The notes under the pieces are model-generated. The model saw nothing but the letters and a program-made list of their open reading frames with translations. It did no database searches and was not told the DNA's origin. Below, in pieces: positions 49,155 to 59,103 of a DNA stretch of 64,000 nt (its first letter is position 1; each line of letters opens with the position of its first letter). Source of the stretch: Phytophthora sp. 'mugwort' (taxonomy: Eukaryota > Oomycota > Peronosporomycetes > Peronosporales > Peronosporaceae); contig JAUCEF010000006.1 in assembly GCA_033558025.1 (NCBI GenBank), forward strand, positions 372,001-436,000, read 5' to 3'. The position numbers and the translations under genes were made by a program.

Positions 49155-49809
49155 ACTCTTCGTTTCTTTTGTCGCTCTTGCGCCGTCGTTTCTGCGTTTC
49201 GCGTATTGACATGCTTCCGTGGATTTTCGCCTGCCGTACGCCCAGACCGCTCGGTCAACCTGCTAAAACCGACTCGCCTCGCGCTGGTCCAAGTCCACCG
49301 TTGCTCGAGTTACAATGTCAACATTTGTCAAATAGTACGCTCTCGCTGTGGACGCAGTTAAGCAGCAGAACTGCATTGCGGGCCGTACGGTCCGCCTTAG
49401 CAGAACGTAGCGTAATCGGTGTTGCGATCACAGGGCCGAGGACGTGCCACGAACCCGTGCTTTGATTCCTCACGCACTCGGCCCCGCTGGGACAGAACGG
49501 TGGCGGCCAATGCTGGCTGGCTTGAGCGACAGTGTCTCAGCAAGGGGTTGTGAGGCCGTCGGCAAGGTCTGTAACCGAGTGCTGCTTCAGTGCGGAGGTT
49601 AACAGAACCATTCGGACGGACGATGTGGAGTCGACCATAACTCGTCTGGACAGCCGCGGACTGAGACAATCGATGAAGGAGGTTGTTCAGCGAGGCCAGG
49701 TGGTCTGCATTGAGGTCCGTTTGTGTGTGCGCGGCACGTGGTTGCGGTGTTTGCGAGTGTTGCGTGATGGCGGTTTTTGAGTGCGTGAGGGTTGTGGTTA
49801 GCGCATGGT

Positions 49810-49889
49810 GGTCAATTGGCCGAGCGGTCTAAGGCGCCAGTTTAAGGCACTGGTCCGAAAGGGCGTGGGTTCGAATCCCACATTGGCCA
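49810..49889 (+). tRNA. tRNA-Leu(AAG), unit 68
   Basis: Consensus sequence, anticodon at 49844-49846. Spacer: TTTCT, A. Confidence 0.96.
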
Positions 49890-50544
49890 ACTCTTCGTTT
49901 CTTTTGTCGCTCTTGCGCCGTCGTTTCTGCGTTTCGCGTATTGACATGCTTCCGTGGATTTTCGCCTGCCGTACGCCCAGACCGCTCGGTCAACCTGCTA
50001 AAACCGACTCGCCTCGCGCTGGTCCAAGTCCACCGTTGCTCGAGTTACAATGTCAACATTTGTCAAATAGTACGCTCTCGCTGTGGACGCAGTTAAGCAG
50101 CAGAACTGCATTGCGGGCCGTACGGTCCGCCTTAGCAGAACGTAGCGTAATCGGTGTTGCGATCACAGGGCCGAGGACGTGCCACGAACCCGTGCTTTGA
50201 TTCCTCACGCACTCGGCCCCGCTGGGACAGAACGGTGGCGGCCAATGCTGGCTGGCTTGAGCGACAGTGTCTCAGCAAGGGGTTGTGAGGCCGTCGGCAA
50301 GGTCTGTAACCGAGTGCTGCTTCAGTGCGGAGGTTAACAGAACCATTCGGACGGACGATGTGGAGTCGACCATAACTCGTCTGGACAGCCGCGGACTGAG
50401 ACAATCGATGAAGGAGGTTGTTCAGCGAGGCCAGGTGGTCTGCATTGAGGTCCGTTTGTGTGTGCGCGGCACGTGGTTGCGGTGTTTGCGAGTGTTGCGT
50501 GATGGCGGTTTTTGAGTGCGTGAGGGTTGTGGTTAGCGCATGGT

Positions 50545-50624
50545 GGTCAATTGGCCGAGCGGTCTAAGGCGCCAGTTTAAGGCACTGGTCCGAAAGGGCG
50601 TGGGTTCGAATCCCACATTGGCCA
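50545..50624 (+). tRNA. tRNA-Leu(AAG), unit 69
   Basis: Consensus sequence, anticodon at 50579-50581. Spacer: TTTCT, A. Confidence 0.96.
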
Positions 50625-51279
50625 ACTCTTCGTTTCTTTTGTCGCTCTTGCGCCGTCGTTTCTGCGTTTCGCGTATTGACATGCTTCCGTGGATTTTCGC
50701 CTGCCGTACGCCCAGACCGCTCGGTCAACCTGCTAAAACCGACTCGCCTCGCGCTGGTCCAAGTCCACCGTTGCTCGAGTTACAATGTCAACATTTGTCA
50801 AATAGTACGCTCTCGCTGTGGACGCAGTTAAGCAGCAGAACTGCATTGCGGGCCGTACGGTCCGCCTTAGCAGAACGTAGCGTAATCGGTGTTGCGATCA
50901 CAGGGCCGAGGACGTGCCACGAACCCGTGCTTTGATTCCTCACGCACTCGGCCCCGCTGGGACAGAACGGTGGCGGCCAATGCTGGCTGGCTTGAGCGAC
51001 AGTGTCTCAGCAAGGGGTTGTGAGGCCGTCGGCAAGGTCTGTAACCGAGTGCTGCTTCAGTGCGGAGGTTAACAGAACCATTCGGACGGACGATGTGGAG
51101 TCGACCATAACTCGTCTGGACAGCCGCGGACTGAGACAATCGATGAAGGAGGTTGTTCAGCGAGGCCAGGTGGTCTGCATTGAGGTCCGTTTGTGTGTGC
51201 GCGGCACGTGGTTGCGGTGTTTGCGAGTGTTGCGTGATGGCGGTTTTTGAGTGCGTGAGGGTTGTGGTTAGCGCATGGT

Positions 51280-51359
51280 GGTCAATTGGCCGAGCGGTCT
51301 AAGGCGCCAGTTTAAGGCACTGGTCCGAAAGGGCGTGGGTTCGAATCCCACATTGGCCA
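51280..51359 (+). tRNA. tRNA-Leu(AAG), unit 70
   Basis: Consensus sequence, anticodon at 51314-51316. Spacer: TTTCT, A. It is the last unit of the uniform right-hand run. Confidence 0.96.
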
Positions 51360-52014
51360 ACTCTTCGTTTCTTTTGTCGCTCTTGCGCCGTCGTTTCTGC
51401 GTTTCGCGTATTGACATGCTTCCGTGGATTTTCGCCTGCCGTACGCCCAGACCGCTCGGTCAACCTGCTAAAACCGACTCGCCTCGCGCTGGTCCAAGTC
51501 CACCGTTGCTCGAGTTACAATGTCAACATTTGTCAAATAGTACGCTCTCGCTGTGGACGCAGTTAAGCAGCAGAACTGCATTGCGGGCCGTACGGTCCGC
51601 CTTAGCAGAACGTAGCGTAATCGGTGTTGCGATCACAGGGCCGAGGACGTGCCACGAACCCGTGCTTTGATTCCTCACGCACTCGGCCCCGCTGGGACAG
51701 AACGGTGGCGGCCAATGCTGGCTGGCTTGAGCGACAGTGTCTCAGCAAGGGGTTGTGAGGCCGTCGGCAAGGTCTGTAACCGAGTGCTGCTTCAGTGCGG
51801 AGGTTAACAGAACCATTCGGACGGACGATGTGGAGTCGACCATAACTCGTCTGGACAGCCGCGGACTGAGACAATCGATGAAGGAGGTTGTTCAGCGAGG
51901 CCAGGTGGTCTGCATTGAGGTCCGTTTGTGTGTGCGCGGCACGTGGTTGCGGTGTTTGCGAGTGTTGCGTGATGGCGGTTTTTGAGTGCGTGAGGGTTGT
52001 GGTTAGCGCATGGT

Positions 52015-52094
52015 GGTCAATTGGCCGAGCGGTCTAAGGCGCCAGTTTAAGGCACTGGTCCGAAAGGGCGTGGGTTCGAATCCCACATTGGCCA
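52015..52094 (+). tRNA. tRNA-Leu(AAG), unit 71
   Basis: Consensus sequence, anticodon at 52049-52051. The spacer jumps back to left-type alleles (T5, ggttc, V) and has private changes ctaaaatcgac (near 52208) and gatcagaggg (near 52371). Confidence 0.96.
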
Positions 52095-52749
52095 ACTCTT
52101 CGTTTCTTTTGTCGCTCTTGCGCCGTCGTTTTTGCGTTTCGCGTATTGACATGCTTCCGTGGATTTTCGCCTGCCGTACGCCCAGACCGCTCGGTCAACC
52201 TGCTAAAATCGACTCGCCTCGCGCTGGTTCAAGTCCACCGTTGCTCGAGTTACAATGTCAACATTTGTCAAATAGTACGCTCTCGCTGTGGACGCAGCCG
52301 AGCAGCAGAACTGTATTGCGGGCCGTACGGTCCGCCTTAGCAGAACGTAGCGTAATCGGTGTTGCGATCAGAGGGCCGAGGACGTGCCACGAACCCGTGC
52401 TTTGATTCCTCACGCACTCGGCCCCGCTGGGACAGAACGGTGGCGGCCAATGCTGGCTGGCTTGAGCGACAGTGTCTCAGCAAGGGGTTGTGAGGCCGTC
52501 GGCAAGGTCTGTAACCGAGTGCTGCTTCAGTGCGGAGGTTAACAGAACCATTCGGACGGACGATGTGGAGTCGACCATAACTCGTCTGGACAGCCGCGGA
52601 CTGAGACAATCGATGAAGGAGGTTGTTCAGCGAGGCCAGGTGGTCTGCATTGAGGTCCGTTTGTGTGTGCGCGGCACGTGGTTGCGGTGTTTGCGAGTGT
52701 TGCGTGATGGCGGTTTTTGAGTGCGTGAGGGTTGTGGTTAGCGCATGGT

Positions 52750-52829
52750 GGTCAATTGGCCGAGCGGTCTAAGGCGCCAGTTTAAGGCACTGGTCCGAAA
52801 GGGCGTGGGTTCGAATCCCACATTGGCCA
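52750..52829 (+). tRNA. tRNA-Leu(AAG) with shortened T3 terminator, unit 72
   Basis: The tRNA sequence is consensus (anticodon at 52784-52786), but the downstream T4 tract is only TTT (52842-52844). The next oligo-T is T5, about 20 nt further on. The spacer also has four extra T inside the gggccgtacggtcc palindrome (near 53060), so the interval is 738 bp. Confidence 0.94.
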
Positions 52830-53487
52830 ACTCTTCGTTTCTTTGTCGCTCTTGCGCCGTCGTTTTTGCGTTTCGCGTATTGACATGCTTCCGTGGATTT
52901 TCGCCTGCCGTACGCCCAGACCGCTCGGTCAACCTGCTAAAACCGACTCGCCTCGCGCTGGTCCAAGTCCACCGTTGCTCGAGTTACAATGTCAACATTT
53001 GTCAAATAGTACGCTCTCGCTGTGGACGCAGTTAAGCAGCAGAACTGCATTGCGGGCCGTTTTTACGGTCCGCCTTAGCAGAACGTAGCGTAATCGGTGT
53101 TGCGATCACAGGGCCGAGGACGTGCCACGAACCCGTGCTTTGATTCCTCACGCACTCGGCCCCGCTGGGACAGAACGGTGGCGGCCAATGCTGGCTGGCT
53201 TGAGCGACAGTGTCTCAGCAAGGGGTTGTGAGGCCGTCGGCAAGGTCTGTAACCGAGTGCTGCTTCAGTGCGGAGGTTAACAGAACCATTCGGACGGACG
53301 ATGTGGAGTCGACCATAACTCGTCTGGACAGCCGCGGACTGAGACAATCGATGAAGGAGGTTGTTCAGCGAGGCCAGGTGGTCTGCATTGAGGTCCGTTT
53401 GTGTGTGCGCGGCACGTGGTTGCGGTGTTTGCGAGTGTTGCGTGATGGCGGTTTTTGAGTGCGTGAGGGTTGTGGTTAGCGCATGGT

Positions 53488-53567
53488 GGTCAATTGGCCG
53501 AGCGGTCTAAGGCGCCAGTTTAAGGCACTGGTCCGAAAGGGCGTGGGTTCGAATCCCACATTGGCCA
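53488..53567 (+). tRNA. tRNA-Leu(AAG), unit 73
   Basis: Consensus sequence, anticodon at 53522-53524. The spacer is V-like with private changes (cagccaagcaacag near 53768). Confidence 0.96.
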
Positions 53568-54222
53568 ACTCTTCGTTTCTTTTGTCGCTCTTGCGCCGTC
53601 GTTTTTGCGTTTCGCGTATTGACATGCTTCCGTGGATTTTCGCCTGCCGTACGCCCAGACCGCTCGGTCAACCTGCTAAAACCGACTCGCCTCGCGCTGG
53701 TCCAAGTCCACCGTTGCTCGAGTTACAATGTCAACATTTGTCAAATAGTACGCTCTCGCTGTGGACGCAGCCAAGCAACAGAACTGTATTGCGGGCCGTA
53801 CGGTCCGCCTTAGCAGAACGTAGCGTAATCGGTGTTGCGATCACAGGGCCGAGGACGTGCCACGAACCCGTGCTTTGATTCCTCACGCACTCGGCCCCGC
53901 TGGGACAGAACGGTGGCGGCCAATGCTGGCTGGCTTGAGCGACAGTGTCTCAGCAAGGGGTTGTGAGGCCGTCGGCAAGGTCTGTAACCGAGTGCTGCTT
54001 CAGTGCGGAGGTTAACAGAACCATTCGGACGGACGATGTGGAGTCGACCATAACTCGTCTGGACAGCCGCGGACTGAGACAATCGATGAAGGAGGTTGTT
54101 CAGCGAGGCCAGGTGGTCTGCATTGAGGTCCGTTTGTGTGTGCGCGGCACGTGGTTGCGGTGTTTGCGAGTGTTGCGTGATGGCGGTTTTTGAGTGCGTG
54201 AGGGTTGTGGTTAGCGCATGGT

Positions 54223-54302
54223 GGTCAATTGGCCGAGCGGTCTAAGGCGCCAGTTTAAGGCACTGGTCCGAAAGGGCGTGGGTTCGAATCCCACATTGGC
54301 CA
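54223..54302 (+). tRNA. tRNA-Leu(AAG), unit 74 (last complete copy)
   Basis: Consensus sequence, anticodon at 54257-54259. The spacer carries a 1-bp insertion (cggtcaaacc, near 54405) and a 1-bp deletion (taatcgggttg, near 54568) that break the recurrent frames. Confidence 0.96.
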
Positions 54303-54956
54303 ACTCTTCGTTTCTTTTGTCGCTCTTGCGCCGTCGTTTTTGCGTTTCGCGTATTGACATGCTTCCGTGGATTTTCGCCTGCCGTACGCCCAGACCGCTC
54401 GGTCAAACCTGCTAAAACCGACTCGCCTCGCGCTGGTCCAAGTCCACCGTTGCTCGAGTTACAATGTCAACATTTGTCAAATAGTACGCTCTCGCTGTGG
54501 ACGCAGTTAAGCAGCAGAACTGCATTGCGGGCCGTACGGTCCGCCTTAGCAGAACGTAGCGTAATCGGGTTGCGATCACAGGGCCGAGGACGTGCCACGA
54601 ACCCGTGCTTTGATTCCTCACGCACTCGGCCCCGCTGGGACAGAACGGTGGCGGCCAATGCTGGCTGGCTTGAGCGACAGTGTCTCAGCAAGGGGTTGTG
54701 AGGCCGTCGGCAAGGTCTGTAACCGAGTGCTGCTTCAGTGCGGAGGTTAACAGAACCATTCGGACGGACGATGTGGAGTCGACCATAACTCGTCTGGACA
54801 GCCGCGGACTGAGACAATCGATGAAGGAGGTTGTTCAGCGAGGCCAGGTGGTCTGCATTGAGGTCCGTTTGTGTGTGCGCGGCACGTGGTTGCGGTGTTT
54901 GCGAGTGTTGCGTGATGGCGGTTTTTGAGTGCGTGAGGGTTGTGGTTAGCGCATGG

Positions 54957-56097
54957 GGTCGATTTGCAAAAGAAATAGGACATATCATGTGACGTTCACA
55001 ATATTGTATATGTACATGTATTGTATTTTCGGCCCGTTAGCCTAGCAATAAATGTTGTCTTATGTGGTGCCACCACAGTGGTGGGTGCATTAACACAGAC
55101 CAACTAATACCAGATAGAGCAACACGCCAGATCCTAGCCAAATTTTCGGGCGCTCTCTCGTGCGTAGAATGACCAAGCTCGACTAGCCATACGTTGCCGA
55201 GTTGACTTGAGTCGAAAATCCCGGCAAGGGTGGCTGGCAGTCAGTCGTCGCCTCGGTGGCACGTCATCAGGAAACGTACACAGCAAGACGTGTGGATAAA
55301 CTTGCAGTCTGGGTGACGAGTTGATTCGTCCATGAACAATGAGTGGTGGACGGAAATCCATCTGTCGCGCGATCTTCAGATCAAGGGCAACGCGCGTGCA
55401 ACTCTTGCGCCATGGCAGCCATGTACCGACGAGGTGTCGAGGATCGTCGACCGGATTTTATACTCCTCGTAGCGCGATCGCAGCAGCGACCACCACTAAT
55501 ACTGGTAGTAGCCTCACCCCGCAGATGCAGAGAAAGGTTGACTCAAGTACAATGCGTCGACTGTTTGTGGCATCAGTGGCATCCGAGATTCGATCCGAAA
55601 CCTGTTGCATGCACCGAGCAGCCACCCCCGACTCTTGGCAGAATTCACAGTGGATGCTGCCAATGCGCTCGCGCGGGCCGCCGCGTGACGCGGCTTATTA
55701 CTGTAGCCTTGTCGACGACATGGATGTCGTGCCAACAGCGCCGCCACGCTGCAACGTAATGACCCACGATCGGACGAAAAATCGGCTAGGGGTCGGACCG
55801 TGCGGTGATGGGGCGTAGAATACTACTTTATATCCAAGAGTTTGCACCGACGATTTCACAATGTCAGTCACTTTATATTCTTGCGGCGAGGAGGAGAAAG
55901 AAACCGCCGCCGCTGCCTCCACTTTCCGCGAGTCTGGAGACGTTCAACAGCCGAGAAAACGCGGACCCCATCTAAACCAGCGCCATCTCCGCTCGTATCT
56001 TGCAGCTCTCACTCCCAGCATTGTGTAGTGCGCACACAGACGAATATCGACCGAATCCGCCCCCCATCCCGTCGGTTTTCCTAGACAAATCAGCCGA
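54957..56097. other. Right flank of the array; 1.1 kb without a supported gene
   Basis: The first 11 bases (54957-54967, GGTCGATTTGC) resemble a decayed tRNA 5' end (consensus GGTCAATTGGC, two mismatches). AT-richer sequence follows to about 55060. A 7-bp inverted repeat ccaccac-a-gtggtgg lies at 55070-55084. From about 55134 the DNA becomes GC-rich. Overlapping open frames on both strands (up to 159 codons at 55339-55818) have low-complexity or arginine-rich translations and no recognisable domain, so I do not call them genes. The last part is probably promoter and 5' leader of the START-FYVE-FIST gene. Confidence 0.6.
56008..56015 (+). promoter_or_regulatory. Candidate oomycete-type initiator (Inr)
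   Basis: CTCACTCC matches the pyrimidine-rich YTCAYTYY initiator core reported for oomycete promoters and lies about 83 bp before the ATG at 56098, a plausible 5' leader length. A second weaker candidate (tcacttt) is at 55868. This is based on motif and distance only. Confidence 0.35.
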
Positions 56098-59000
56098 ATG
56101 GACCGCTTCCGCCTCGACGGCGTCGACCAGGACGGCGTGGACACCGTGGAGCCAATGCGCCCGAGCTCCTTCGACATGACCTTCTCGCTCGGCAGCTACC
56201 CACACGCACAGGGATTGAGCCGGGACAGCGACCAGCAGGACAACAGCAACCAGGACGATAACGACGATAACGACACTAGCGGCAGCAGGAGAAGAACTGG
56301 CCGGGGTGAGAAGGGCAGACTTCACGTAGATGAGCTTATGGACAGCGCAAGCTCGCAGAAGCTCGATGATAGCGGCTTGGGCTCGTCCTCAAACTACAAG
56401 AGACACATCACAACGAGCTCTCCGGCGTCTTCATCCGTGCATAAGGATGCGACGAACATTGCGTTGAGGCTAGAGGAGAAGGCACACGAGGCCATCGATG
56501 TGGCCAACTTGTGCGGCAAAGTGTCGTGGAAACTAGCCAAGCGCACACAGGATGTACACGTCTACAGACCAGCGACGCTCCCGTCGGAGGAGGACGCCTC
56601 CACGAAGCTGTACTTTCGCGTGTCGTGCGAGGTGAAGGCACATCTAGGGACGATTATGGAATATCTTACACCGAGCAACTCCAAGAGCTATTTCGACATT
56701 GAGTCGCAAGTGTTCCCAGGTCTTCTGCACGCTGCGGTTATTAAGCGCATGGAGCTGCCAGAACGCGCGCCGGCAGCCATGGCAAACTCCGGGCAGACGC
56801 TACTTTTCCCGTCTGGTACATCGGCTACGACGACGGCAAGTGGTAGTCATGATGATACATCTAGCGCTGACGAGGATTCCAATGAATCGTTTCCGCATCT
56901 GCAGGTTAAGTGGCATGCGAGTCGCTTTGCGGGGCGCTTCGTAAAGCCAGTGGACTTTTTTTTTGTCGAGTACGCGAATATCGAAGCTATGGCCGACGGA
57001 AGAAAACGCGGTTACGGTTATATTCGGTCGGTGGAATCTTTTAAGGGCGACGAGCTGGCTATTCGGCTTGCTGGGGAAGATGTAGCAATTCCTCCTAGTG
57101 TGGCCAAGTGCAAGCGCGCGGTGATCAATAAAGGTGTCTATCTGGTTTCACCCTCGGGTGATGCCTCAGGCACATACGAAGTGACCTGCATGATGGTGAT
57201 CGACTTTCAAAAGCAATTCGCAAGCTCTGTAGGAGTCAAGATCATCCAAAACTTCACGGAGCGGCTCATTGGTATTCGCGAACTACTTTTTAACACGCTT
57301 TTCCGCCCCATTGCCGTGCTTCCGAAAACCCAGTGGAAACCAGCACGCAGCAATAAGTGCGCAATCTGTATTTGCTCCTTCTCGATCGTGAAATCCAAGC
57401 ATCACTGCCGGGCCTGCGGCGAAGCTGTTTGTGGACAGTGCAGCCGCAAATGGACTTTGCAGCCTGGAGCTCAAGCCGAGACACAGGCGCGACTTTGCAC
57501 AAGCTGCTCCTTGCAAGCCAGAAGCTACCTTACGCCAAATGGAGACCCCAGTCGTTCTCCAGCTGGTGCTTCGTCGCGATTCTCATCAGTGGTCAATGAA
57601 TTTACTGTGAGTCAGCTCGCGGGCAGTCGCTCTACTCACGTGCCTCGCATGGCAAACGTTTATAAATGTGATGTACAAGTTGCAAGTGCTGCGTCTCATG
57701 ATCCTGACACTTTTGCAGCAGCCACAGCAGCATTTGCTAAACTTGTGAGTGCTCTGGGCGATCAGAACCCCCACTTCATGTTGGTGTCGTATTCACACCA
57801 TCATGGTGGTACTGCAGTGTATGAAGCGCTTGCACGTGCAGCTCCTGATACGCTTTTCATGGGCGGTACCTCCAGTGGTGGTGTATATGTAGGTGCTGCT
57901 GCACCAGCATTGGGTTTAAGCAAGAGCGGTGGCAGCAGCATTAACAACTCGCGACAGTGGCAGCAAAACAACTCTGGATCCCACGGCCCTACTGTTGGTT
58001 TATGGGGAATTTACGACCCGGAAGGATCCTACGCAATCTTGAATGCCGATTTGGATCGTGAGAGCCCACGTGATGCTGCAAGGAGATGTCTTCTTGGCGG
58101 CATGAAAATGCTATCATTGGAGCCTGAAGAGAGCCCGGACTTCGTCTGGACTGTGATGGGAGGTGGGGATGATACCTACGACGTTGATGATCAGCGAGAC
58201 GGAGAGGAAGAGCAAGTTACGCGAGCTGTGAACGAGATCGTCGACTGTTCCTACTCTGTCGTCGGTGGAAGCTCGTCCCGTCATGCTGCTAGTAGACGTG
58301 GATACGCCACACAGTTGTGCTCGGAAGGAGGCAACGTAGGCTGCGTGACGAAGCACGGAGCATGTTTTGCAATTTGCTGCCCGAGCGTGGAGGTGGCTCA
58401 CGCGTTATTCACGTGTTACGATGCAACAGATAAGAGTTTTGTCGTCACCAAGGCAAGTGGCCGTGACTTGTTTGCCCTGGACCACAAACCCGCTCTGGAG
58501 GCTATTAACGAGGCAACACACGGCATGCTGACGGAAATGACGCAGCGACCAGAAAAATTCAATCTCGAGTCGAATTTGCTGCCAGCTTACTATCCTGTGG
58601 CACGTGAGCGACGTGGTGCAGTGCCCCGTGGCCTCAAGCGGAATAGTTCACGCTACCAAATGCTGCAACCGGAGACGTCGGCACGTGATCTTTCTCTGCA
58701 CTTAGGCGCTGAGGTGCGTCTCGGCGAACGATTGCACATGATGACTCTTTCTCCACGAGGAGTGGCTTCTAAGGTGCGTCGTGGACTACGTGACGCTGTT
58801 CGGGTATCCATTCCCACAATGGATCTTCAAGATGTCATCGGCTGCTTCCTCAGTGTTGGCATGAGTTACGACCGCGTGCTGCAGGGCGACCTGAATGCCG
58901 TGGCTGACGCAACGGGGAGTGCCTTCCCTCAAGGTGCCTCTCTGTTGTCCATTTCGAACGGACAGCAGGGTGTTATGACCGGCGGCCACGAGGCAGTCCA

Positions 59001-59103
59001 TGCCAACAGCATGCTGACGGCTTTGATCATCACGAACCGCAAGAAGTCTCAAAAGCTCAACCCACTCCGACCGCTTAACGTTCGAAGGACTATCACCTCG
59101 TAA
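56098..59103 (+). CDS. START-FYVE-FIST multidomain protein, 1001 residues
   Basis: Single-exon gene. Residues 1-115 are acidic, Ser/Asn-rich and probably disordered. Residues about 140-395 resemble the START-like lipid-binding module seen in oomycete FYVE proteins. They include a low-complexity Thr/Ser/Asp insert at about 235-263 and end in an amphipathic helix (VKIIQNFTERLIGIRELL). Residues 421-470 form a FYVE-type zinc finger: eight Cys at 421, 424, 437, 440, 445, 448, 467 and 470, with basic motif KSKHHCRACG. FYVE fingers bind PI3P on endosomes. The canonical WxxD is not intact here (WKPA at 413). Residues about 525-665 look like FIST_N (LVSYSHHHGG, MGGTSSGGV) and about 715-980 like FIST_C (FVVTKASGRDLFALDHKPAL at about 781; FLSVGMSYD near 917). 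The FIST role, possibly small-ligand sensing, is inferred. The gene converges on the homoserine kinase gene. There is an in-frame Met at 1 and no competing upstream start was seen. The domain order is confident; the function is not. Confidence 0.88.
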   Translation: MDRFRLDGVDQDGVDTVEPMRPSSFDMTFSLGSYPHAQGLSRDSDQQDNSNQDDNDDNDTSGSRRRTGRGEKGRLHVDELMDSASSQKLDDSGLGSSSNYKRHITTSSPASSSVHKDATNIALRLEEKAHEAIDVANLCGKVSWKLAKRTQDVHVYRPATLPSEEDASTKLYFRVSCEVKAHLGTIMEYLTPSNSKSYFDIESQVFPGLLHAAVIKRMELPERAPAAMANSGQTLLFPSGTSATTTASGSHDDTSSADEDSNESFPHLQVKWHASRFAGRFVKPVDFFFVEYANIEAMADGRKRGYGYIRSVESFKGDELAIRLAGEDVAIPPSVAKCKRAVINKGVYLVSPSGDASGTYEVTCMMVIDFQKQFASSVGVKIIQNFTERLIGIRELLFNTLFRPIAVLPKTQWKPARSNKCAICICSFSIVKSKHHCRACGEAVCGQCSRKWTLQPGAQAETQARLCTSCSLQARSYLTPNGDPSRSPAGASSRFSSVVNEFTVSQLAGSRSTHVPRMANVYKCDVQVASAASHDPDTFAAATAAFAKLVSALGDQNPHFMLVSYSHHHGGTAVYEALARAAPDTLFMGGTSSGGVYVGAAAPALGLSKSGGSSINNSRQWQQNNSGSHGPTVGLWGIYDPEGSYAILNADLDRESPRDAARRCLLGGMKMLSLEPEESPDFVWTVMGGGDDTYDVDDQRDGEEEQVTRAVNEIVDCSYSVVGGSSSRHAASRRGYATQLCSEGGNVGCVTKHGACFAICCPSVEVAHALFTCYDATDKSFVVTKASGRDLFALDHKPALEAINEATHGMLTEMTQRPEKFNLESNLLPAYYPVARERRGAVPRGLKRNSSRYQMLQPETSARDLSLHLGAEVRLGERLHMMTLSPRGVASKVRRGLRDAVRVSIPTMDLQDVIGCFLSVGMSYDRVLQGDLNAVADATGSAFPQGASLLSISNGQQGVMTGGHEAVHANSMLTALIITNRKKSQKLNPLRPLNVRRTITS

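Larger units (their letters stand above)
1..54956 (+). repeat. Tandem array of 735-bp units, each carrying one tRNA-Leu(AAG) gene
   Basis: Direct repeat with a 735-bp period: base 1 corresponds to base 736, and tRNA starts follow every 735 bp from 575 to 54223 (74 complete tRNAs). The exceptions are four +5, five -6 and one +3 intervals. The array is cut by the left edge of the window. On the right it loses identity after 54956, at the start of a tRNA copy. Spacers are almost as uniform as the tRNAs. Alleles quoted in the tRNA entries are, in order: a T-run about 30 nt after the T4 terminator (T5 or TTTCT); a B-box-like site (ggtcc or ggttc); ccgag...ctgta (V) or ttaag...ctgca (A); and gatgtaaag or gatgtggag before the next tRNA. 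V and ggtcc dominate on the left, A and TTTCT on the right. Open frames of 64, 82, 90 and 131 codons recur in each unit but look non-coding. Array size on the chromosome is unknown. Confidence 0.97.

Noticed and set aside
1..54956. CRISPR-like or satellite interpretation of the repeat
   Set aside because: The unit is 735 bp with a complete tRNA gene, there are no short direct repeats with unique spacers, and the genes around are eukaryotic.
54467..54988. 173-codon minus-strand frame crossing the array end
   Set aside because: It exists only because a 1-bp deletion in unit 74 fuses shadow frames of the repeat with flank sequence.
54995..55007. 13-mer ttcacaatattgt shared with 60741-60753
   Set aside because: It is a short AT palindrome. 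One such match within about 9 kb of unique sequence is expected by chance, and the flanks do not align.
55339..55818. 159-codon + strand open frame (and an overlapping 138-codon frame) upstream of the START-FYVE-FIST gene
   Set aside because: They overlap each other and minus-strand frames, the translations are low in information and lack known motifs, and they sit where the promoter is expected. Transcript data could overturn this.
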